Origin: Perkinsus marinus ATCC 50983
Taxonomy: Eukaryota > Perkinsozoa > Perkinsida > Perkinsidae
DNA length: 31,817 bases
Assembly (NCBI RefSeq): GCF_000006405.1
Contig: NW_003201290.1
Span: 1 to 31,817, forward strand
Direction of reading: 5' to 3'
Part shown: in pieces, positions 18,661 through 30,090 of the stretch
Numbering within the stretch: the stretch's first letter is position 1
Layout of the letters: each line of letters opens with the position of its first letter
Notes under the pieces: model-generated
What the model saw: the letters and a program-made list of their open reading frames with translations, nothing else
What the model was told of the DNA's origin: nothing
Database searches by the model: none
Made by a program: the position numbers and the translations under genes

Positions 18661-19085
18661 TATTCTCACGCTCGACATCGGAGGTAGGAGTGAAGAAAGT
18701 GCCGCTACCTAGGGCGTGCTAGATAATCACATCTAGGACTGGATGGTCATCATCATACCCCACCTATCTCCGATCGAGTCCCATCAGATGAGCACTATAC
18801 TGTGGTATCAACTGTAGGGGACAATATGAGGTAGACTCTGTTGCCCATGGGTGACTCGGAGCCTCTGCGAGAGGTGAGAGGTTTCAAAGTAACACTTGAT
18901 AGACATTGGTGAGGTTAGGGAGGGGGCAGACGATACGAACTGCTCGGAGCCCACTTCATCATAATAGCATATGAATGTCTTGAGAACCCAGGAAAGAAAG
19001 GTCTTCTCGCAACGAGAACCGGGGGTGGTTGACTATGCCCTTCCTAGTTCCCAGTTTGATGCTCTCTGTGGACTGACGAGATGCT
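18661..19085. other. No gene seen
   Basis: About 425 bp just after the predicted kinesin stop. All frames are interrupted often and no splice-phased exon chain was found. It could be 3' untranslated DNA plus spacer. Confidence 0.4.
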
Positions 19086-20345
19086 GTGACAATCCAAGTC
19101 AGGCAGGAATGTCATCACGCTCTACTCATTTTTGAGGCTGACCGAGGGCATTCGCCGCAGATTAAAAAGGTATCCCAGAAGCTGCTCCGCAAGGGCGAAC
19201 AGAAGCCCAGCCAGGAGCTCGCGACAAGGAAACTCGGAAGAGACTGCGATAAGCGGAGCTACTCTAGTGTGTATCGTACCTCGTGGCCACGCCCACGACC
19301 ATAGTAACTTCGGAAACAAGCGCAGAGGGTACTTCTTACATTACCTGGTTGAGAACAACACCGCCACGACGATGGTATTCAATATCGCTCATTGTGTAAT
19401 CGGAGCCCTTTCTCGATGTATACTTACATACAATGGTCGTAGGTTTCCGATTTTCAAGTATGTTGCGTTTCTAAGCTCTGCATTGTTTCAGATTCTCGTA
19501 GGTTTCCATACACGGCATGGCGATATGCCATCGACCACTACCACTAGATTAGATCGGTCTAAGCCCTTTGGTCTGGGCTTCATGTATGTCAAGGAACTGC
19601 ACGGGAGCACTCGCGGCCGGGATCAGGTATATTTGCATTTGTACAATAGCGGCGACTATGACAATATTCCGCTATCGACACGGCCGTATTACATCCTACC
19701 TGTTATGAGGGGCGGACTTGGTCGATCTAACAATCTCAAGAGAGGCCGATCATCGGGGGTATCTGGATCGGGAGTGATGCAAGGTGTGGAAGATGTACCA
19801 ATGAGGAAGCGGCGTAGGACCAGTAGTCTAGGCTCTGAGGTCTCTGCCCAGACAGTGCGATGAAGCAGCACGGGTGAGGCTCTTGGTTATGCGCGGGGAT
19901 CGCAGAAGCTGTCCAGGCCCGCGGAGAGAATTCCGAGCAGCCGTCAACAAGATCTACTGACGAAGAACTATCGATGCTAGAGGTTGAGCCGCCGTTTGTC
20001 GAAGCGACGCAAGAGAGAACTCGAGAGATGGCGGGGATGGGGAATGAAATGCAGGATCGTGAGTTGGACAATGCTGGGGCTCCGTCAGGAGAAGACGAGA
20101 TCGAACAGCACCATGAAGGATCGCACGAAACCCCTCGTCTGGAGATGTGCGCACATCGGGTGGAAGAGGCAGTGGAGAGGCAGAAGAGGAGGGGGGGGAT
20201 GAGGAGGGTACAGCTGACTCATTCATAGACTATGATGCTGCTGAAGACAACAATCTGTTCGAGGCCCTCTCTGAGTCATTGTAGTTCGCCTCGCCGGATG
20301 AAGATGTGGAGAGGTCCCCAAAGAGCTCAAGATCGGAGACTTAAA
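19086..20345 (+). CDS. Coding-like exons of an unrecognised product
   Basis: Several open stretches look coding but could not be joined with confidence. One is 19132-19863 (243 codons without a stop; the end is basic, MRKRRRTSSLGSE). Another is an acidic stretch around 19,930-20,110 (TDEELSMLEVEPPFVEA). A third, around 20,150-20,283, ends in YDAAEDNNLFEALSESL and a stop. They may be further 3' exons of the kinesin or a separate gene on the same strand. I recognise no domain. Composition (Glu/Asp- and Ser-rich, low complexity) resembles the other host exons here more than the retroelements. Confidence 0.3.
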
Positions 20346-21400
20346 GCTGGGGTGGAGGATCTGTCGACGAGTGGCTGCCTTCAATCGTGTTACTGTTCCT
20401 AGATGACGATGCCTCCTCTACATGTGGAGCATCACCTTTGGCCTCTATAGAACATTCGGCCAAGAAATTGATCGATGCCACGACCCTTCAGGTTTTCGCT
20501 CCCGAGAGGATGCCACAGGTCTCGATCATCCACCGCGTCGGCTGACGAGCTGCCACCTTCCCCGATATCAGCACTTTTGCTCACCTCGAGTAGTTTGCCA
20601 GTGTAAAATTCAGAGTGTGCTGATCCCCTTCCGACGCATCTTCGATGGCTGTGAAACCCTCTGTACGGGCAATTCAAAACGTTCTTCACCAGGATACATC
20701 AGGAGCTTTCCCTCAGAGGAGCCCATTCCCCACAACCCAGCCTAGCGGCTGGATGAATCTTGATGAGTTTCGTCTGCTAGTGTCGAGTTGCCACTCTGAG
20801 CCCGTTCTGACACGGTGTGGCCTAAGAGTACAAATGGATCTAACAAATCCGAAGATGAGGACTCCATCGTCCCCTCTTCACTATTTTTTCCTCTTCCCCT
20901 TCCTCCCACTTCCCCCCTCCTTTGAGTTTTTCTTCTCTGCCTCTCGTCCTGATTCCCTTCCTGTCTAGCGCAATGGTGAAGCGATGAATTTCTGAGCCGA
21001 AGGGTTGTGCGCGGCCCCCTGCGAGGTTACGAGTATGAGAATAATGCAATCAGTGTGCGAGTCAGTGACTCGGAGTCACAAAGATTGCGAGACCGGAATT
21101 TCTGTGTCCTAGATCTTCCACGTGTCCTGTGCTATACGGACTTGGCATATGTGAGGGGCATTACGCCACAAACGAGATGAAGCTGAGCTAACGTATCGAC
21201 GCAAACTGCATCATTATTACATGCACATTAGAGTATTCCAGAGGAACAGGTGGAAGTCAGTCGAGCCGATCGTACTTGTTTCAAATTGCGATAAGCATGA
21301 ACCGGAGTGGCATTTCGTTTGTCGCCCCGTAGCGAGCTAGACACAGAATCTTAGCTGGTAACAACACGAATGTCTACATTCCCAAACCAAGGCATGGTGT
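20346..21400. other. No gene seen; long pyrimidine tract
   Basis: Short overlapping open frames on both strands have no recognisable content. The notable element is a plus-strand C/T-rich stretch from about 20,868 to 20,969, with runs such as TTCCTCTTCCCCTTCCTCCC. No retroelement terminal repeat could be identified here, although one might be expected near the left end of the minus-strand fossil. Confidence 0.5.
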
Positions 21401-23636
21401 AGAGTGGAGTTCATTTCATAGTTTGATCAGCTCAATTAGCGTTGTAGTTCTTTTACGCTCTTTCATGTCTATTTTCGCTCACAAGTGGATCGTGCTATCA
21501 GTGGTTTCTGCTTCGGTTACCTCCTGTTTCTCGTCATCTGTTCAAGATGATTATTGCCGAAGATTTGTTGGTCCTGATTCCTATTGTGACCATTCAATCT
21601 GCCACGGTAGTCTCAATAGCTGTACCGAGTCCGCGATCATCAATCGAGCGATCGTCGTAGAAGCTGTCTCGTTAGGGATGAGGATAGCCACGGCCCACTT
21701 GCTGAAATAACAGCACAGGGTCAATAACTTTCGGCTGTCTATCGTGGGGATATCCACCGAGACCACCTGCCAGGGTCGTGTAGCATAATGTAATCGTAAT
21801 GGTGCTGGTGGTCCATTCTTCCGTCGCAAAATACATACGGGACAAGTCTTGACATATGCTATACAATCGGAGCGTAAGGTAGGCCAGAAGCAGAACTTTA
21901 TCATAGTATCATATAAGATATCTCCACCAAAATGACCGTCATTATGTACACTTTGTAGGAGTCGGGATCGTAGGGACGTTGGTATAATAGGGAGATTGAG
22001 AGGGTCATAATAGGGGTATGGAGTATACTTACGAACCAATAAACCGTCTTGAAGCTTCAGTTCATGACGGAACTTGATATAGGGCATTACCGAAGATGGT
22101 ACATCGACAGGGCCGAGAGTTGAAGTTGTTGAAGTTGGAAGAATATTACGTAGGTTGACGCATATAGGATCTGAAGACTGTGCTTCCTTGATTTCTTGGA
22201 CAGATAATGGATCTTCTCCCTCCTTCGAGACCACCGGGCAGATAGGTAGCAAACAAGATGCTGACGGTAAGCCAATGGGATTTTGTTGTGATAGATCTTT
22301 GTCTAAAGTACCATCGACCTCGGTTAGTGAAGGATTACTGGTCGTTGCGGTAGTTGCGGTCAACAAATTACGCAATTCTTGGAATTGCTTTGCTGACAGA
22401 GACGGTGGAGCTGTAAACTCCAAAATCGTAGACGACGTTGGGCTCTGACCACCGTGCATAATATATTCGAAGATCGACTGTAGCCTTGTACCGCGGTCTG
22501 CCAAATTCAACTTAGTAGGGACCAGGACGATATTATAGTGTCGCCAATGAGCGTTCAGCATGATAGCTTAACTGCCTCTGACAAAGTGCAGCACTATGGG
22601 AAGATTGATGTGCACGTCCAGAAACTAGTTGACGATAGCTTGTCTGTGAATCCACCACATGATAAATAGAAGCCGGATGAAAAGTACGAACATAATGACT
22701 GTCTGCATAATTACAGGCACGAAGAGACGCCAAAAGTTCAAGGTAATTTATGTGTTTACCTTGATGTTTGGGTGGCCATATACCATACTCTCCTCCAATA
22801 TAAGAGAGTGTCGTCATTGGAGTACCATAGAAGGCTAACCAAGAGTAACCAGTAGTTGAAGCATCAACATATATCACCAATATACCAGACGGAGCTATAC
22901 AACCAACTGAGCTACAAGACTCAACTTCATTAAATTCTTGAAGACGAGCTAGTCGACCATGCCACAGACGAGACTCGTCATCTGGGAAAGGATGATCCCA
23001 AGCATACGATATCGAGCCTATAAGATGTTTGAGATAGTTCGTAATCACACTACATAAAGGTCGTAGAAGTAAAGGATCTCGAAGTTGGGCTACAGTAGCT
23101 AATAGCTTTCGACGAGTAAGAGGTTGTTCTGCTGAGACGCCTGCTTGTATATTCACCACAGAATACGACACCTTTCTTTGCTCTTTACTATAGAGAACTC
23201 CAACCAGCTTGGCTTCAGTAACGGACTCCACTTTCTCCTCCTGCTCAAGAAGTAATTGATCGGCTTGCTTAACTGATAAGAAGGAAGTTTTCTTGGGCTG
23301 AACTGTGAACTGAGCTTTTTGTAGAGCTTGCAGTACCAATGTCACCGCCGCTGATGGGGTCAAAGTCACTGAAGGTACCATCATGATAAGGAATAAATCA
23401 TCCATATACTGGATGAGTTTCCAACCACTTTGCCGAAGTTTTTCATGAAGATTTTCATCATGAAAGAGTAGAGGGAGACATATTTCCAGAGCATGTGGAG
23501 CTACACAGGCTCCAAACCCTAAACGTTTATGTTGATACACCTTCGATTGGTATCGAAAGAGAGTAAAGCGTCGCAGTGGTATTTCCAATCCAATGGCCAA
23601 AAATGCCTTAGAAATATCTACTGCTATGACGATTGG

Positions 23637-23644
23637 ACCGAGAC
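23637..23644. repeat. Target-site duplication, left copy (ACCGAGAC)
   Basis: Eight bases immediately left of the hAT terminus, identical to the eight bases immediately right of it at 24686-24693. Confidence 0.93.
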
Positions 23645-24685
23645 CAGGGTTTGCCCTTTGGGCACGGGCGGAAATTTCCGAAGGAAATTTTCGAGAAAAT
23701 TTCAGAAATTTCCGTTGAGGCTGGAAATTCTTGGAAATTTGCTAAAAATGCCCAAAAAATCGTGCCCAGGGTAGTAGAGAGGAGAGAAGTAGTTCAGATT
23801 CATTCATAATGGCCGAATAAAGCTAGTGAAGGCGTTCGCAGGTGTCTACTGGTCACTATGAATACATCTTGCGGTTACCCTCAGATATCGATCAGGTGGG
23901 CGTGCGCGTGAGCCTCTCAAGAGTTAGCGATTCTCCAACTATCTTGCAATCTTGCGTTCTCTCTCTCGAGAGTCGAATAGTGTCGAGGTAGCTCCAGTTA
24001 TTTTCACGGTTGGCGCTATCGACCTACTTGGCTGTAGTCCAGTGGACTAAGTCCACCATATCTAGCCGCGTTCTATCGAGTACACCTTCGGCGGTAATCT
24101 TCGCATTCACACGTTAGCTGTAACTCGCACGAATTTGCGTCACTTTGGATAAGCTGCTGAGCCCCAGCATGATGGACGGTATCCGAGGTGGAGACGCCTA
24201 GCCTATGGGTTTGGGCCCTATGGGCCATAGGGCGTAGACATCGATCACTTTCTCCCGTAATTCAGATTGATTATGGTGGATGAAAAACGAGATGAAATAT
24301 CTCATTTCCCCTCTAAGAGCCCAAGCTTTTGCTCACGTTCGACCCAGAACAGTAGACTCAGTTACCTAGGATACAAACTGAAGCAGAACTCGGCCAGCCT
24401 CGGCCAGACTCGTATAACACCCTAAGATGACATGGCTACTATAGCGGGCCGAAGGGCCGCGATTTATCTGGTTCAAACCACCCTATTTGGCATGACATAC
24501 GTTGGGCCCGGAAGTGGCATACGTTGGGTCCGGTGGGCATACCTGGCTGCTCGCATGTCTCGCGCGCCCGCATGGCGTGCGAGATTTACACGGAAATTTC
24601 CATTTCCACCATTTCCGAAATTTTCCGTGATAAAATTTCCTTTCCGCGAAATTTTGACGCTTGCCCGCCCAAAGGGCAAACCCTG
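23645..24685. mobile_element. Non-autonomous hAT DNA transposon (1,041 bp)
   Basis: The termini are perfect 19-bp inverted repeats beginning CAGGGTTTGCCCTTTGGGC: left end at 23645, reverse complement ending at 24685. Next to each end, GGAAATTTCC-like words are crowded (about 23,672-23,750 and 24,590-24,655), like hAT subterminal repeats. The element is flanked by identical 8-bp sequences, ACCGAGAC. An 8-bp duplication plus CAGGG termini is the hAT pattern. No transposase-like frame is inside, so it must have been moved in trans. It sits in the RT region of the minus-strand retrotransposon fossil. A partial internal repeat of CATACGTTGGGYCCGG occurs near 24,497 and 24,519. Confidence 0.93.
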
Positions 24686-24693
24686 ACCGAGAC
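24686..24693. repeat. Target-site duplication, right copy (ACCGAGAC)
   Basis: Eight bases immediately right of the hAT terminus, identical to 23637-23644. Confidence 0.93.
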
Positions 24694-26561
24694 GTAGTTG
24701 TTGTTGAACTTGGCTGAGTAGTTGCTGCCGCATTGGTCCATGATGGACACAGTCGTTGATAGGCTGAAAATCCCATATAGGTCGAGATGGGGTGGACGTC
24801 GATCGTTGTGCAACCCCAAACCATTTGAGGAAGTTGCAATCAGAGCCAAATGAAGTTAATGTAGACGGTACTACTTCAATAATATCATTATCAATATAGT
24901 ACTTGACTTGCTCATGGAAGTATCGCTGATGTGCTTCGTCTAGACGAGAAAGAAAAGGTTCGGGACCGACCGATGATGTTGGAGGGGGACATGACCAATG
25001 CCAGGAGATAGAGAACCGACCGGACGGTTCGCGATAGACTGATAGTTGACGATCATCGTACAGTGAAGGACTTGGTTCTCGGACAACTGCTTGAACATGA
25101 CGAGGTATAGACGATACCGAGGTCACAAACGGGATTGTTTGTGACGAACTTGTCAGCGACGCTGAATCGAAATCAAGGTACGACCTTGAAAGACGTAAGA
25201 AGTCCGCTCCCAGAATAATATCAGCTGGTAACTCTGGAACCACGAAGAATCGTAGAGAGTGAATAGTCGTGCCAACTTGAAGAGGTAGAGATACAGCTCC
25301 TAAGGTTTGGAAAGGTTGGTTGTTCACCGTTACCAAACTGGGCTTCGGATGAGTATCTAAAGTGATAAGTAGGATCACGTATCCCAAGATGTTGTAGCAC
25401 TTTCCGTTGCAACAGTGATACTACTGAACCAGAGTCTAATAGAGCAACCGCTTCCTTGGAGAAGATGGTGACCAAAATATGTGGTAGATAAGCTGCATGA
25501 CTAGCTTTTTGTGTAGCTAAGACAGTTACGGGGAGGACTCGGCAGCTTAATGAGTCTTCCCCTGTCCGTTGCCCGATTTGACTTGGGAATGACAAGCTCT
25601 ACTAACATGTCCTCGTCGACCACATTTTCGACAGCCAATTGACTTGTCCATACGGCAGTCTTTTGCAAAATGTCCTGGTCTTCCACACCGATGACATATA
25701 ATCGAAGGGGGGCAAGAGGTAGGTGGTACTAAATTGACCGATGATACTGGTGGGTCTGATAAAGAAGCCAACTCCTTATCTACCAACATATTATCAGTGG
25801 ACGGCATACCTAACAGCTCAGCTGCATTAGGGGTAGAATCTGCTCGTAATCGTGCTTCATCAAGGCCCAAGAGTTGTTGTACTCGCAAAGCAGCATCAAA
25901 TAAACTCAATGTAGAGATCTCATTACACAAAACTCTTGCATAATCTGGGGGAATACCAGCCAAGAACTGGTGAGTACACAGTTCATCTCGCTCTTTGGGC
26001 TGAAGACCTGGCATCAGCTCACTTGTCATATGACGTAGGCGTGTTGCAAAATCCATAGGATGCTCCTTAGGATGCATCTTCTGATGGGTAAAAGATAGCC
26101 ATGTTGTTGCTGTTCTGGGTCGCAATGCTTTGTTAAGCACCGAAATAGCTTGGTCCAAGGTTGTAGGGGTCCCAGCTTGTTCTAACTCTCGATAAATAGA
26201 ATAAGTTGTGGGATCAAGGTAAAGCGGTAGAAGCTTTATGCCCTTTGCTTCATCATAGTTATTGACCTTGACGATAAGCTTGAACCGTTCAGACCAGGTG
26301 GTGAAGTCGTCGCCATACCTGTAAGTTGGGGGGTGCAAAATACCACGTGTCGATGTTGAAGGAGTCGACGACATAGTACAGGAGCTGCTACCAGATGTAA
26401 CCAACGCAGTAGATAGGACAGAGGATAGTAAGGGAAGATATGACTAGCAATACTTAACTTGGTTACAAGCAGAAGAGAACAGCTTAGGGACAGGACACAA
26501 TTGATCGATAGCTCCAAAGATAGGTGGAACAATCGGGACAATAGTAACACAATTGTTTACA

Positions 26562-26735
26562 CGGATACCGGTCTCGAGCCTGTTGGCAGCCTATTATGTG
26601 TTCTGGCATAAACGAGCTAGTGGCACAATGGCAAAGTGTGTCATCATGTCTCCACTAGGAAAGAGAGAGAGGGGGTGAGTGGAGAGTATGCCAGAACACA
26701 TAATAGGTTGCCAATAGGCTCGAGACAGGTACCCG
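26562..26735. repeat. Large imperfect inverted repeat (49-bp arms, 76-bp loop)
   Basis: Arms 26562-26610 and 26687-26735 are reverse complements with about four mismatches. The inner 38 bases match at 36 positions and include CCTATTATGTGTTCTGGCATA-like sequence. The loop holds a purine-rich stretch, AAAGAGAGAGAGGGGG. It lies between the start of the minus-strand fossil and the plus-strand integrase remnant. It may be the junction of two elements or part of a terminal repeat. Confidence 0.85.
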
Positions 26736-26798
26736 GAGCCGGTCCCGGCAGTGATTGGGACAGTCGTTCCGTGGCGTTGAGCGAAATAGTTTTCCTTT

Positions 26799-27056
26799 GT
26801 GTTGCACGTATACACAAAGGATTTTGTCCCCTCGCGTTTCGCTAGGAACATTGCCACCTGGGGTCCTGGTTTCCTAGTTGATAGTCTTGTGCTCTTGCGA
26901 GTCATGAGACCGACAAACAAGCTCTCGCGACGATGGGTACCGGCGACCATAGCTGAACGTCTAGGGAAAAAGACTTACAGCCTCGTTGGTATGCCTGGTA
27001 AATTCGACCTCAAGGACCTCAAACCATCACCTGATTCGCGTTTCGGAGACCCTTGA
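26799..27056 (+). pseudogene. Integrase C-terminal remnant of an LTR retrotransposon (fossil)
   Basis: The translation has the shape of a Ty3-type integrase C-terminal (GPY/F-like) domain: a VLLRVMRPTNKLSRRW block, then TIAERLGKKTYSLVGMPGKF and a closing LKDLKP, with the frame ending soon after. It is on the strand opposite to the neighbouring fossil and no other pol domain accompanies it, so it is a fragment. It could come from a separate element or from a rearranged end of the neighbour. Confidence 0.5.
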
Positions 27057-27894
27057 GGCTTCCGTTTTTCCATCTTCCCTGTACATTCCTTTCGCTTATT
27101 TCTCTCTGTTTTTTTGCTTCGAAGGAGGGAGGGTGAGTGGTACGCCAGCAAGCACGCGATCATATCGCGCTCGCCAAGAAGAATAGCACACGTCTGCGAG
27201 ACACGTGAATCCGCGTGACGTGACGTCCGCAGTGACGTGACGTCTTTTCCTGCCTCGCCTTCCTTCGTTCGCTCTCATTCGCTCTTTCCAACCTTCCTCA
27301 AGGTTGTTGCGTTCTGGCAATTAATTGTCCATAACTGCTGATCTGAGAGCACCTAAGGCCATCGTAGCTGGCTTCAGCGAAGCCGTCGCTCTGCGCCATT
27401 CATGCACTTTTCGTGCAATCTTACTGACAGTTCGGATACTTACTGATAGATTCAGTCAGAGCCTCACGTCATCACGTCACGTGACGGGTGAAAGCCGTAA
27501 CGTCGGTTTTTTTATGAACTATCTTTTCCAACCAACATAACTCTACTTGTGTGTTGAGCGTCAAAGCTGGCGACGACAACAGTCCAACACAAAGTGCCCG
27601 TGTATGGCCGACCGGGCCTCTTATATGTCCTCGGCTGCTCATCACATCGTTCGCCGACCGTGGGCGTCCGCTTGTTTTGATCGATACGTGAGCTCCCGCA
27701 GGATGTGGGTACGTTCGTAGCTAAGCTGTTAAACTAGATCGTCCATTGAATAATTGCGTTACGCCGTAACGGTTATGATATCCATCTTGACACAAGGCTC
27801 TAGTTCGCTAATCCAATAAGACTATGCCATAGCCACTATGGCATCCCCACACAGGAAGCAATTAGCACTTCTTTAGAGTAATATCTATCGACTA
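27057..27894. other. Intergenic DNA upstream of the GNAT gene, with CACGTCA/TGACGTG clusters
   Basis: No gene seen. GTGACGTGACGTC occurs twice at 17-bp spacing (27215-27227 and 27232-27244). A related inverted group, CACGTCATCACGTCACGTGAC, lies near 27464-27484. CGCGATCATATCGCG at about 27157-27171 is a near-perfect palindrome. These resemble bZIP/CRE or E-box-like binding words and could belong to the GNAT gene's promoter. That role is inferred from position only. Confidence 0.45.
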
Positions 27895-29168
27895 ATGATA
27901 CTTCTCGCCTCCTTGCTGTCTAGTCTACTTTCTCTGTTGCTCACAGAAGGCCTCTTGACGAGCCCATTGCCAAGGCAATATGGCCTGCGCTCGCTTGATG
28001 ACGTAGTTTACCGCAAATACAAGAGAGGGGATGACCTGTCCCTCATGGAACCACTCGATTGTGACATCTTCACCTGTTGGGTCGCAGTTACCAGTGGAGA
28101 TCGGGTGAGGATTTTCTCAACTCTGCAATTGCACCATAAGGAGACTAGTCGTTTGTTCTGTCAAGTCCATAAAGTCTCGGTCGAGCGGCATCTATATCGC
28201 TGTTACATTCTCTCTTTGTTTGAACGAATGAGAGCTTGTTACGGATCGATCGAGTCAATGAATCCGAACTAGCAGTGACCTACTCAAGCAAGTCAATCCG
28301 TGATCGTGGTGTCATTATCGTTAGTTGCAAATGAATTGACAATCGATAGGTCGCTGACAGCGACTCGCTGTTGTTCCGGCATCTTTCCTCAGAAAGTAGT
28401 TGGTGTGGTGGAGATGGTGCTTCCTCAAGACGACGTATCCCCTTCGATCAAGGCTGCAATCGAAAATCTAAGGTGAATAACCCACTGTTAGTTGTCTCGT
28501 TCAGTGGGTCACTGAACAGCACTCTGAATTAGAGCCTCTAATGTTGAGAAGCTGTGGCCCACAGCCTTTGGTACTTGTTCCCTCTAACGTTTCTCTTGCA
28601 GACCAAAAGCAAGCAAGAAAAAACCAGATGGAATAATTGCTCAGATTCTACTTGTGGGTTGGAGATCATCATTTGGCGGGTAGTGACCCTCCTGAATTCT
28701 CAGGTGCATGTTGCGAAGTCTTGGAGAAACAAAAAAATCGGATCGAACCTACTGCCACAGGTGTTCAGAGATGTGAGGCGAGCGGAAAACCTTCTCGAGT
28801 GGCTTGTTCTCGGATGAGACCTTTGAACGTGGAATGCTGATGTTGTTATTCGTTTGTCTTTCAGCTTCCTAAAGGCTATCCCGAATGGGATGTCGTCTAC
28901 TTGAAGGTGGGGCGCTCGAACGATGCTGCGATTCGACTCTATGAAAAAACGGGATTCATCAAGATACTAGGTGAGTTTCTCTGTTCGTCGCGGTATCCAT
29001 ACTGCGGACCATACCTGATCATACCAAGGACATGCAGTATTTACACGGGGGCATGTTCTTCAGCAGATGATTAGCTTGCAAGTTTGCAATATATGGGTAA
29101 GTTATCCTGAACTTCGCCACTCTCAGATACTCCTGGTGACCTTCTCGTATACGCTCGTTACAACCTGA
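27895..29168 (+). CDS. GNAT-family N-acetyltransferase with N-terminal signal/anchor segment, multi-exon
   Basis: Exon 1 (27895-28104) starts MILLASLLSSLLSLLL, a hydrophobic signal or anchor, and ends WVAVTSGDR at a GTGAGG donor. In-phase exons follow: 28393-28472 (KVVGVVEMVLPQ), 28602-28653 (DGIIAQILL), 28704-28805 (VHVAKSWRNKKIGSNLL, the acetyl-CoA-binding motif A), 28865-28970 (VYLKVGRSNDAAIRLYEKTG, motif B) and 29029-29096. The stop is at 29168; 29097-29126 may be a 30-nt intron or coding. Introns are 288, 129, 50, 59 and 58 nt. All junction phases agree, giving about 220-230 residues. Motif A deviates slightly (KKIGS for the usual GxG/A-type loop). Together with the leader it suggests an enzyme of the secretory pathway or a relic plastid acetylating proteins or small amines; the substrate is unknown. 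Confidence 0.85.
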
Positions 29169-30090
29169 GCTAGCTTCTCCATGCTATGAGGTGTCTCTTG
29201 ACTTTCATCGCTAACCAGTGGTGACTATCATGGATGGTCGCTCATAGGCGGTGTTCTGAGTCTTTTGTGCTGGCTATCCTTTCATTTTCTTTTCGTACTA
29301 GACATACTCGCGTGGACCCATAATGAGCACGCGTGTTACGCTCGGCTTAGCCGAGTCCGCTAGCAGATACATCCTAGCCTGAGCTACCCTCATCAGATTT
29401 CTCCAATCATCATTTTTCTGGTTTACTGGTAAGACTGTTGAGTTGCACGGAAGTCACCATCGATAGCTTCCCCCGGAGAGTGACCCTCGAAAAGTCAGTG
29501 GACAACCGAATCGTGTCTCAACAGCACATAGTCAACTAAGTTGACTCAACTGTTTCTTGCATTTGCAGCTCCTACGTTGAACGTGAATCTCAGACATTCA
29601 ATATCGTGAATAACGCGATGAAGTCCCCCGTCGGCTCTCAGGAAGCACGTTAAAAGGAAGCTTGGTAATTAAACTTTTGTAGTTTGTGTCATGAAGACTT
29701 TGAGTTTTAACGTCATGTGCCAGCTGGAGGATCACATCCGTGCGGGATTATAAGATTTGGTGACACGCCGCATTGACACAGTGTTCAGGCTGAACAGTTC
29801 AGCGCCGTGATTTCTCAAAAGATCACAGCACATTGTGCTGAGCACAATCATTCTGGATAATTCAGACTGAATTGAATGATATTATCATATCTGAACAGTC
29901 TGTAATAACCACAAGGGCGATATTATGGCCAATATCACGCATATGGCCGCCATTTGCATAATATTTTCATCCCTGAGTGTCCAGTGGAGTCAGACGAGCA
30001 GCATCATGTCAATGTCGCTAGTACTCAAAAACCTCGCAAAAGCTGATGATCTTGATAAAGAGGCCTTACAGGGTCCAGTGGGACTCGGAA
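29169..30090. other. Intergenic DNA; weak open frame at its right end
   Basis: About 920 bp between the GNAT stop and the repeat copy. A pyrimidine-rich stretch with CAG near 29,550-29,570 resembles a splice acceptor but leads into a very short open stretch. An open frame begins at ATG 29925 and runs into the repeat copy, ending at 30152. It has no recognisable motif. A 6-bp stem (GATATT/AATATC) lies near 29,912-29,935. Confidence 0.4.

Larger units (their letters stand above)
21581..26404 (-). mobile_element. Broken LTR retrotransposon fossil (BEL/Pao-like or Ty3-like), minus strand, split by a hAT insertion
   Basis: Read on the minus strand from 26404 downwards. Gag occupies about 26404-25590 with two CCHC knuckles (CHRCGRPGHFAKDC, CRKCGRRGHVSRAC). 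Protease (LLDSGSVVSLL) lies near 25,450, RT is split at about 25,000-24,690 and 23,640-23,300 (YMDDLFLI), RNase H (YVDASTTGYSW) is near 22,890, and the integrase zinc-finger part (TCPVCILRRK) and start of the core lie at about 21,960-21,581. The RT-RNase H linker (LTRRKLLATVAQLRDPLLL) and NLADRGTR favour BEL/Pao; the integrase finger also fits Ty3. The copy is broken, with about three breaks besides the insertion. No LTR pair was recognised. It is older than the plus-strand element and older than the hAT insertion. Confidence 0.85.

Noticed and set aside
19300-19420. Possible DEAD-box helicase C-terminal motif (YFLHYLVENN...TMVFN)
   Set aside because: Only one loosely similar segment; the following helicase motifs (ATDVAARG and HRxGRxGR types) are absent nearby in any frame.
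26562-26735. Small inverted-terminal-repeat transposon
   Set aside because: No target-site duplication was seen at the outer ends and the loop is too short and featureless to call a MITE.
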